Source of the DNA: Vibrio penaeicida
Lineage (GTDB): Bacteria > Pseudomonadota > Gammaproteobacteria > Enterobacterales > Vibrionaceae
DNA length: 64,000 nt
Direction of reading: 5' to 3'
Assembly: GCF_030689305.1 (NCBI RefSeq)
Contig: NZ_JAUYVM010000013.1
Span: 1-64,000, forward strand
Shown piece by piece: positions 58,242-64,000 of this stretch. The translations under genes and the position numbers were made by a program. Numbering within the stretch: position 1 is the stretch's first letter; every line of letters begins with the position of its first letter. A model generated the notes under the pieces. The model worked only from the letters and a program-made list of their open reading frames with translations, had not been told where the DNA came from and did no database searches.

Positions 58242-59887
58242 GCTATTGGTTAGGTGTGGATTGCGGCGGTACTTACCTAAAAGCGGGTATCTACGATAAA
58301 TATGGGAAAGAAATGGGTGTCGCACGTGAATCCCTTGAACTTATTTCTGATCAATCTGGTTGGGTTGAAAGAAGTACTTCACAGTTATGGTCTTCGACCT
58401 GCTCGGTGATCAAAAAGGTGCTTGCCGACACTCAGATAAACTCGGACCTCATTCAAAGCGTTGGTATCTCTGCTCAAGGGAAAGGGTTATTTTTGTTGGA
58501 CAAAAATGATCGACCAATGGAGCGAGCGATCTTATCGGCCGACCAGCGGTCGATAGACGTCGTAAAAAGGTGGCAGAGCGAAGGGATACCTCAAGCTATC
58601 CACCCGAGAACAAGGCAAACCCTGTGGACAGGGCATCCTGTATCTATCGCTCGTTGGCTTAAAGAACAACGCCCAACACAGTACGGCCAAATCGGCACCG
58701 TGTTCATGAGTCACGATTATCTGAGATGGTGCCTCACAGGTGAAAAGTATTGTGAGATCACCAATATTTCTGAATCCAACTTATACAATTTTGATACTCA
58801 AGCTTACGATGCAGAACTGGCGGACATCCTTGGGATTCCAGAAATTATAGAGGCGTTACCACCGATTATTGGAGCAACGGATATAGCCGGAACCGTCACG
58901 AAATCGGCATCCATCATGACAGGGCTTAAAGAAGGCACTCCGATTGTGGGTGGTGTGTTTGATGTTGTTGCCACCACCATTTGTTCCGGCGTTAGGGATA
59001 ATAGCGCTTTAAACCTAACAATGGGGACGTGGTCTGTAACAACGGGTGTAACCGATAGCCTGTTTGAGGTTCGCGATGCCAATCAAAAACCGCATGTTAT
59101 CGGGCATCATGCGCAAAAAGATGAATACATTACTCACGATGCCAGCCCGACGTCGGCAGGCAATTTGGAATGGTTTACTGAACTATTCGCGGATGAAAAT
59201 TTTGGTGAGATAAATCACTCCATACGTGAGTTGCCTAAGTTGAGCTCAGAGCTTCTGTTCGCGCCCTTTATCTACGGATCAAATGCAGGGTTGGGGGTTA
59301 AAAGTGGTTTTTATGGTATTCAATCACTCCATACCAAACCACACCTATACCAAGCCATTTATGAAGGGGTCGTGTTCAGCCACCTTTCGCATCTTGACCA
59401 TGTCAGGCTTCTGTATCCTGATCTCAAACATCTAGTTGTGTGTGGCGGTCCTGCTCGCTCTAAAGAGTGGATGCAGATATTGGCAGACGCGAGCGGCTTA
59501 CCTGTTTTACTGCCAAAAATTGAAGAAACCGGCTGTTTAGGCGCGGCTATCGTCGCGATGGTAGGAAGCCAAACTTATTCTTCGACCAGTGAAGCGATGG
59601 ACGCCATGAACATTGAAGAAGAAACGGTTTTGCCAGACGACGCAGCCTTTGAGAGTTATCAAGTAAAAAAGAAAAAGTATCGCGTTTATGTCAAATCGTT
59701 AGCGCAGCTTGAGAACGACTTAAGCCATATTTCTTCGGGGCAGGCTTCTTCGAGTCTAGTTTCTTCTCACTTAGGTTCTTCGCGCCAAGTTTCTTCCCAC
59801 TTAGATTCTCCGAGCCAAGTGTCTTCGAGTCAGGTTACTTCAATCAATATTTCATCAGACAAATCCAACCAAGGAGAGTTGTCGTGA
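58238..59887 (+). CDS. FGGY carbohydrate kinase (LyxK type) with Ser-rich repeat tail
   Basis: 549 residues. The two FGGY actin-fold domains span about residues 1-495: phosphate-1 loop GVDCGGTYLKAGIYDKYGKE, GISAQGKGLFLLDKND, ILSADQRS with catalytic Asp, GGVFDVVATTICSGVRDNSA, MGTWSVTTG and GGPARSKEWMQILADASGLP. It resembles LyxK/YiaP, which phosphorylate L-xylulose and 3-keto-L-gulonate, so the likely product is 3-keto-L-gulonate 6-phosphate for SgbH. The last 55 residues are a disordered pentapeptide tail (ISSGQ, ASSSL, VSSHL, GSSRQ, ...), absent from ordinary members. The stop TGA overlaps the GTG of the next gene. Confidence 0.9.
   Translation: MSYWLGVDCGGTYLKAGIYDKYGKEMGVARESLELISDQSGWVERSTSQLWSSTCSVIKKVLADTQINSDLIQSVGISAQGKGLFLLDKNDRPMERAILSADQRSIDVVKRWQSEGIPQAIHPRTRQTLWTGHPVSIARWLKEQRPTQYGQIGTVFMSHDYLRWCLTGEKYCEITNISESNLYNFDTQAYDAELADILGIPEIIEALPPIIGATDIAGTVTKSASIMTGLKEGTPIVGGVFDVVATTICSGVRDNSALNLTMGTWSVTTGVTDSLFEVRDANQKPHVIGHHAQKDEYITHDASPTSAGNLEWFTELFADENFGEINHSIRELPKLSSELLFAPFIYGSNAGLGVKSGFYGIQSLHTKPHLYQAIYEGVVFSHLSHLDHVRLLYPDLKHLVVCGGPARSKEWMQILADASGLPVLLPKIEETGCLGAAIVAMVGSQTYSSTSEAMDAMNIEEETVLPDDAAFESYQVKKKKYRVYVKSLAQLENDLSHISSGQASSSLVSSHLGSSRQVSSHLDSPSQVSSSQVTSINISSDKSNQGELS
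59729..59863 (+). repeat. Nine in-frame 15-bp repeats at the 3' end of the kinase gene
   Basis: Consecutive 15-base units code for ISSGQ, ASSSL, VSSHL, GSSRQ, VSSHL, DSPSQ, VSSSQ, VTSIN and ISSDK. Best-conserved pairs are GTTTCTTCTCACTTA/GTTTCTTCCCACTTA and GGTTCTTCGCGCCAA/GATTCTCCGAGCCAA, which together make a 30-bp higher-order unit repeated twice. The TTCTTC-type core is common to most. Confidence 0.9.
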
Positions 59888-60534
59888 TCCCTAAATTACA
59901 AGTCGCACTCGATGTGACAACCGAAGCCGAAGCGTTGAGTGCAGCCAAAGCGTTGGCACCTGTGGTAGATGTGCTAGAGGCAGGAACCCTGATTTGTTTT
60001 GCCGAAGGAATGTCTGTCGTTCGTTCGCTGCGATCGCAACACCCAGACAAACCATTGGTAGTCGATATGAAGCTTGCCGACGCAGGGCGAGATTTAGGCG
60101 AGATGGCGTTTAAGTCGGGCGGAACGTTACTAACGGTGATATGCGCGGCTCCTTTAGCCACGATGGAAAGCGCATTAGAAGTCGCAAAAGAGTATGGCGG
60201 AGACATCCAAATTGAACTGTTTGGAGATTGGACCTTTGAGCAAGCTCATGAATGGCGAAAACTGGGCATTTCCCAGGCTATTTATCACCGCGGAAGAGAT
60301 GCTCAAGCTAAGGGGCAAACTTGGCTTCAAGAAGATTTAGATTGGTTACAGCGAATGTGCGATATGGGATTTAACATGTCTGTGACGGGAGGTATTACTC
60401 CAAAGCTATTACCCATATTCGAACATCTACCCATTGATACCTTTATTGCGGGCCGAGCACTTTTGTCTGCACCTGATCCGCAAAAAGCCGCCATCTCATT
60501 CAAAGAAACACTGAATTCACTTTGGAGAAAATAG
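59884..60534 (+). CDS. sgbH: 3-keto-L-gulonate-6-phosphate decarboxylase
   Basis: 216-residue orotidine-5-phosphate-decarboxylase-suprafamily enzyme that converts 3-keto-L-gulonate 6-phosphate to L-xylulose 5-phosphate. Seen: LQVALDVTTEAEALSAAKAL, DVLEAGTLICFAEGMSVVRS, the metal/catalytic DMKLADAG (DxKxxD), and the phosphate-binding VTGGITPKLL and FIAGRALLSAPDPQKAA. GTG 59884 has AAGGAG seven bases upstream and overlaps the kinase stop. UlaD is the paralogue of the phosphotransferase ascorbate route; SgbH is preferred because a kinase is present. Confidence 0.93.
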   Translation: MIPKLQVALDVTTEAEALSAAKALAPVVDVLEAGTLICFAEGMSVVRSLRSQHPDKPLVVDMKLADAGRDLGEMAFKSGGTLLTVICAAPLATMESALEVAKEYGGDIQIELFGDWTFEQAHEWRKLGISQAIYHRGRDAQAKGQTWLQEDLDWLQRMCDMGFNMSVTGGITPKLLPIFEHLPIDTFIAGRALLSAPDPQKAAISFKETLNSLWRK

Positions 60535-60535
60535 C

Positions 60536-61414
60536 ATGACGTACGTTGACTCCTCACGCACCCACCCAATCGGTATTTACGAGAAGGCTTTACCTGCGCA
60601 ATTAACTTGGCCGGAAAGACTGGCTTTAGCCAAAGCCTGTGGTTTTGATTTTGTCGAAATGTCGGTTGATGAAACGGATGAAAGGCTTGCTCGCCTAGAC
60701 TGGACAAAGGAAGAACGCAAAGCGCTGGCGAGTGCGATTATTGAAAGCGGTATTCGTATCCCGTCTATGTGCTTATCAGGGCACCGTCGGTTTCCATTTG
60801 GAAGCCACGACTCAGACGTTCGACAGCAAGCTTATTCCATCATGGAAAAAGCCATTGTGCTTGCCCAAGATTTGGGGATAAGAACCATACAGCTGGCGGG
60901 TTACGATGTTTACTATGAAACACAAGATGAAAGTACGCTCGCTCATTTTGAAGAAGGGTTAAAGTGGGCGGTTGATTTAGCCGCCAAATCCCAAGTGATG
61001 CTTTCGGTTGAAATTATGGATACCCCTTTCATGAGTTCAATCACTAAGTGGAAAGCATGGCAACAGAAAATCGACTCCCCGTGGTTTACGGTTTATCCCG
61101 ATGTTGGAAATCTCTCTGCTTGGGGGAACGATGTGGAGGCGGAACTGGAATTGGGCATGAATCAGATAGCCGCGTTACACCTTAAAGATACACTTGCGGT
61201 GACCGATACATGCGTGGGTCAATTTAGGGATATTCCTTTCGGAGAGGGCTGCGTTGATTTTGTCGGGGTGTTCAAGACACTAAAACGCTTGAATTATCGC
61301 GGCAGCTTCTTAATCGAAATGTGGACAGAAAAAGCCGATGAGCCAGTGAGTGAGTTGATTAATGCTCGACGCTGGATGGAAGACAAAATGGTGCAAGGAG
61401 GATGGAATGTATAA
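60536..61414 (+). CDS. sgbU: L-xylulose-5-phosphate 3-epimerase (SgbU/UlaE)
   Basis: 292-residue xylose-isomerase-like TIM barrel that turns L-xylulose 5-phosphate into L-ribulose 5-phosphate. Seen: IGIYEKALPAQLTWPERLAL, the metal ligands in LSVEIMDTPFM, YPDVGNLSAWG, AALHLKDT and FLIEMWTEK, and MCLSGHRRFPFGSHD. Starts one base after the sgbH stop; its last codons overlap the sgbE start. Confidence 0.94.
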   Translation: MTYVDSSRTHPIGIYEKALPAQLTWPERLALAKACGFDFVEMSVDETDERLARLDWTKEERKALASAIIESGIRIPSMCLSGHRRFPFGSHDSDVRQQAYSIMEKAIVLAQDLGIRTIQLAGYDVYYETQDESTLAHFEEGLKWAVDLAAKSQVMLSVEIMDTPFMSSITKWKAWQQKIDSPWFTVYPDVGNLSAWGNDVEAELELGMNQIAALHLKDTLAVTDTCVGQFRDIPFGEGCVDFVGVFKTLKRLNYRGSFLIEMWTEKADEPVSELINARRWMEDKMVQGGWNV

Positions 61415-62111
61415 AGCATTAAAAGAGGAAGTCCTTGAAGCTAATCTAGCACTCCCGAAGCACGGACTCGTGACGTTTACATGGGGAAACGTGAGTGCCA
61501 TTGACCGCCAGCTTGGTGTCATTGCGATTAAACCTTCAGGGGTTGAGTATGATGTGATGAAAGCCAATGACATGGTGATTGTCGATTTGGAAACGGGATC
61601 TGTGGTTGAAGGTGACAAGAATCCATCATCGGATACGCCTACGCACCTGTGCTTGTACCGCGCTTTTTCTGATATTGGTGGAGTCGTACATACTCATTCG
61701 CGTCATGCCACCATTTGGTCTCAAGCAGGTCTTGATATTCCGGCCTGGGGCACGACTCATGCGGATTACTTTTATGGCTCAATCCCTTGCACGCGTAAGA
61801 TGTCTGAAGAAGAAATAAAGCGAGATTATGAGTGGGAGACAGGGGAAGTCATCATTGAAACGTTTAAAAACCGTCAACTGAATCCGAACCAAATGCCAGC
61901 GGTATTGGTGAATGCTCACGCGCCTTTCGTTTGGGGGAAAGACGCAAACAGTGCCGTTCATAATGCGGTTGTGTTAGAAGAAGTCGCATACATGGGGTTA
62001 TTTTCTCGTCAGCTAACGCCTCAACTCAGTTCGATGCAGAAACCACTGTTAGACAAACACTATTTAAGAAAACATGGAAAAAATGCCTACTATGGGCAAT
62101 CCTCGAAGTGA
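61407..62111 (+). CDS. sgbE: L-ribulose-5-phosphate 4-epimerase (SgbE/UlaF/AraD)
   Basis: Class II aldolase-fold Zn enzyme of 234 residues making D-xylulose 5-phosphate, which enters the pentose-phosphate pathway. Seen: LPKHGLVTFTWGNVSAIDRQ, IKPSGVEYD, the Zn triad region VVHTHSRHATIWSQAGLDIP, and VLVNAHAPFVWGKDANSAVH. ATG 61407 has AAGGAGG upstream; the longer open frame from 61362 lies inside sgbU and is not needed. Last gene of the operon. Confidence 0.95.
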   Translation: MYKALKEEVLEANLALPKHGLVTFTWGNVSAIDRQLGVIAIKPSGVEYDVMKANDMVIVDLETGSVVEGDKNPSSDTPTHLCLYRAFSDIGGVVHTHSRHATIWSQAGLDIPAWGTTHADYFYGSIPCTRKMSEEEIKRDYEWETGEVIIETFKNRQLNPNQMPAVLVNAHAPFVWGKDANSAVHNAVVLEEVAYMGLFSRQLTPQLSSMQKPLLDKHYLRKHGKNAYYGQSSK

Positions 62112-62146
62112 AGACTAATACGCTAAAGTGACTTTCACTTAGGCAA

Positions 62147-62181
62147 AAAGGTAAGTTGAATTTATTTTCCCTTACCTTTTC
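62147..62181. terminator. Possible bidirectional terminator after sgbE
   Basis: AAAAGGTAAG (62147-62156) and CTTACCTTTT (62172-62181) are perfect 10-bp arms with a 15-base loop, in the short gap between convergent sgbE and the serine hydrolase gene. The long loop makes it a weaker call. Confidence 0.55.
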
Positions 62182-62190
62182 ACAAAATTG

Positions 62191-63207
62191 CTACTTAGAA
62201 ATCGTGTCTTCCATCAAATCAAAGACCAGCTTATCCATAGCGGGTTCCTTGAATTTCGACATACCTGTAGTGTTAGATAGCGCCACGAAGCCGACTTGGT
62301 TTTGAGTGTCCAGCAACATACACGAGCTGTATCCTCCGGTGCCACCGTTATGAAAGTAGAAATGTTCGCCTTTATCTTTCAAATTCAATACAACCCAACC
62401 TAATGCATGGGACGCGTTGGCATCTTTAAAAACCGGCTGTTTTTGGAACTGAAACACCGAGTTGCTCGAATCAAAGCAAGAAAGCACGAATGCAGAAAGG
62501 TCTTCTACGGTAGAAAGAACCGCTCCAGCACCAGACAGAATACCAAGATCCCAGTTTGAAACGGGTCGACCCTTTCCATCTAATCCCTGAACAAGCCATG
62601 GCTTCAAAGCAGCCAAATTAGTGGTAGATCGCGTCATTTTGAGTGGTTCAAACAACGCTCTTTGAAGCAGATCTTCATAAGATGTTTCCGCCACACGAGA
62701 CAAGGTATACCCCAAAAGACCTGCCCCGAGATTGGAATACACATGCTTTCTTTTAGCGCTGAGCTTAAGTCTATTTTCTAGGTAATTCAGTAGCTGAGGT
62801 TCTTGATACTCTTTGTAAGGGTCTTGAGGATTTTTAAATAGAGCGCTCCAAATTAACCCAGGTGGCAATCTTGGTAGCCCAGATGTGTGTGATGCGAGTG
62901 CTTTATAGGTAATCGTGGCACCGTTTTTAAATGGAACAGGTATCGCTGAGTTGATCGCATCATCAATCTGAACATCACCTCTTAGTATCATGTCGCAGAG
63001 TAAGTAGCTGGTGAAAACTTTCGTGATAGACCCAATCTCAAAGACGGAATTCTGATTTATGGCGGGTACTACCGTTCCATTTTGCTTCTTAGCACCATAA
63101 AAATCGACGTGACCATGCGCTACTTTCGCGATCGCCAATTCGTTGTTGTCGTTAAATGGGGAGAGAGTGCTCTCGATAGTTTCTATGTCTTGTTTGGTGA
63201 AGCTCAT
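62191..63207 (-). CDS. Serine hydrolase, beta-lactamase (class C/EstB-like) family
   Basis: About 338 residues. Penicillin-binding-type motifs are in order: FEIGSITKVFTSYL with SxxK (SITK), KHVYSNLGAGLLGYTLSRV with YxN (YSN), and FHNGGTGGYSSCMLL with HxG. No signal peptide is seen after ATG 63207 (AGGG eight bases upstream), so it is probably a cytoplasmic or unusual esterase/peptidase rather than an exported AmpC. Longer starts (63213, or 63330 with a hydrophobic stretch SFLVSLLRV) are possible and would change that view. No resistance role can be claimed. Confidence 0.85.
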   Translation of the reverse strand: MSFTKQDIETIESTLSPFNDNNELAIAKVAHGHVDFYGAKKQNGTVVPAINQNSVFEIGSITKVFTSYLLCDMILRGDVQIDDAINSAIPVPFKNGATITYKALASHTSGLPRLPPGLIWSALFKNPQDPYKEYQEPQLLNYLENRLKLSAKRKHVYSNLGAGLLGYTLSRVAETSYEDLLQRALFEPLKMTRSTTNLAALKPWLVQGLDGKGRPVSNWDLGILSGAGAVLSTVEDLSAFVLSCFDSSNSVFQFQKQPVFKDANASHALGWVVLNLKDKGEHFYFHNGGTGGYSSCMLLDTQNQVGFVALSNTTGMSKFKEPAMDKLVFDLMEDTISK

Positions 63208-63338
63208 ATTCATGACCCTAAGCAGTGAAACGAGAAAAGAACAGAAGTAGCGACTTAGGTGTGCAGTGTATTTTGTCTTGTTTGGATGTGAAGGTACATC
63301 GGGGAGGGTTAATGGTGAGTTAAGAGACACAAAAAAAA

Positions 63339-63356
63339 GCCCACTTAAAAGTGGGC
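63339..63356 (-). terminator. Rho-independent terminator after azoR
   Basis: GCCCACTT (63339-63346) pairs with AAGTGGGC (63349-63356). On the minus strand the stem is followed by eight T, so it ends azoR transcription before the serine hydrolase gene. Confidence 0.88.
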
Positions 63357-63391
63357 AAAGACAAGGTTTTTATGTTGGTGGAAATAGGGGA

Positions 63392-63976
63392 TTACAATGT
63401 TGGAAGCTGTTCTTTTGCGTTGGTTAACTCTTGGCTGGCGAGTTCCTCACCCATGCTTAGCGCTTCGGCATACACAAAGTTGACGTTGTGGATGCCGACA
63501 AATCCGAGCGTCGTTTTTAAATAGCTGGTGACGATGTCGTTTTTTGTGTCTTTGTGCACACCACCGCGAGTCGTAATAACCGTGGTTTCTTTTACGTTGG
63601 TCAGCAAACCTTCCGGTCCATTTTCAGAATATTGGAACGTCACACCAGCGCGAGCAATCAGGTCAATCCAGTTTTTAAGCTGGGTCGGTACAGTAAAGTT
63701 GTACATTGGCGCAGCGATGATCAATTTGTCTGCTTGTTTAATCTCTTCAATTAATTGGTTTGAGGTCGCCAAGATGTTTTGTTGTTCTTCCGTTAAGTCT
63801 TCGCCTCCACCAAATGCCGCTAATACATTGTGATCGAGAATAGGTAACGGGTTTTCCGCTAAATCGCGAATAACCACATTTGTTTCAGTTGCGTTTTTTG
63901 CGATAACGTCAATCAGCGCATTTGATTGAGAGTAAGCGCCTAGAATGCTTGATTTAAGAATCAGTACTTGAGCCAT
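63392..63976 (-). CDS. azoR: FMN-dependent NADH-azoreductase
   Basis: 194-residue flavodoxin-fold quinone/azo reductase. Seen: LILKSSILGAYSQSNALIDV (FMN phosphate loop), APMYNFTVPTQLKNWIDLIA (flavin and substrate loop), and VITTRGGVHKD. It performs two-electron reduction of quinones, protecting against quinone stress, and can cleave azo dyes. AAGGA lies seven bases before the ATG. Monocistronic with its own terminator. Confidence 0.95.
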   Translation of the reverse strand: MAQVLILKSSILGAYSQSNALIDVIAKNATETNVVIRDLAENPLPILDHNVLAAFGGGEDLTEEQQNILATSNQLIEEIKQADKLIIAAPMYNFTVPTQLKNWIDLIARAGVTFQYSENGPEGLLTNVKETTVITTRGGVHKDTKNDIVTSYLKTTLGFVGIHNVNFVYAEALSMGEELASQELTNAKEQLPTL

Positions 63977-64000
63977 TTTTTGTCCTTTATTTATCTATTT

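Noticed and set aside
62191..63207. AmpC beta-lactamase (resistance gene)
   Set aside because: The three catalytic motifs are those of the whole superfamily and there is no clear export signal, so only a general serine hydrolase call is justified.

Overview
The window looks like chromosomal DNA of a marine Vibrio or close relative. The reasons are attC-like repeats of the Vibrio (VCR) type, cassette-style orphan genes (GNAT, VOC and small membrane proteins), and a Tad pilus locus laid out as in vibrios. No rRNA, tRNA, CRISPR array, phage or intact insertion sequence was found. Species cannot be fixed by eye. Layout, left to right. (1) 0-3.6 kb: cassette-like accessory DNA with degenerate VCR-like attC sites but no integrase, a truncated photolyase N-terminus, a tiny DUF6435-type gene and hchA. 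(2) 3.7-19.3 kb: an aromatic/hydroaromatic catabolic block. On the minus strand are a 3-dehydroshikimate dehydratase (QuiC, fused to an HPPD-like domain), a type II 3-dehydroquinase, a Gfo/Idh/MocA dehydrogenase and a GntR regulator. Divergent from them is a TRAP transporter. An AraC regulator then faces a complete protocatechuate 4,5-cleavage operon (galD-ligI-ligK-ligJ-ligA-ligB-ligC plus an aldo/keto reductase). Together they would turn dehydroquinate/dehydroshikimate into protocatechuate and then pyruvate plus oxaloacetate. (3) 19.3-24.7 kb: a second cassette-like stretch (broken and intact GNATs, VOC protein, N-formylglutamate amidohydrolase with a DUF2268 metallopeptidase, a 4 x 20-bp tandem repeat, VF530, TerB). 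(4) 25-35.7 kb: an organosulfonate locus. suyAB (sulfolactate sulfo-lyase) sits behind a perfect 32-bp palindrome. A UTRA-type GntR gene follows. A long minus-strand operon carries a Tat-exported TRAP binding protein, the TRAP permeases, HpsN (sulfopropanediol 3-dehydrogenase), an SDR and a Zn-alcohol dehydrogenase. A divergent LacI regulator has a palindromic operator upstream and a second copy inside its own codons 4-8. The locus would take 2,3-dihydroxypropane-1-sulfonate (DHPS) to sulfolactate and then pyruvate plus sulfite. (5) 36.7-49.2 kb: a LysR regulator, a T-N11-A dyad and a 13-gene Tad/Flp pilus operon lacking a prepilin peptidase gene. (6) 49.2-51.2 kb: an unknown protein and an OmpV/MipA-like outer-membrane protein. 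(7) 51.4-62.1 kb: a GntR-regulated ABC sugar transporter, a lactonase-family beta-propeller, an FGGY kinase and SgbH/SgbU/SgbE-type enzymes, i.e. a 3-keto-L-gulonate (ascorbate-type) route to D-xylulose 5-phosphate. The kinase gene has in-frame minisatellites at both ends. (8) 62.2-64 kb: a class C beta-lactamase-fold serine hydrolase and azoreductase AzoR. Themes that run across the window are three large catabolic islands each with its own uptake system and regulator, strong operator-like palindromes, and four short-period tandem arrays (15, 17, 18 and 20 bp) inside or beside catabolic or accessory genes.
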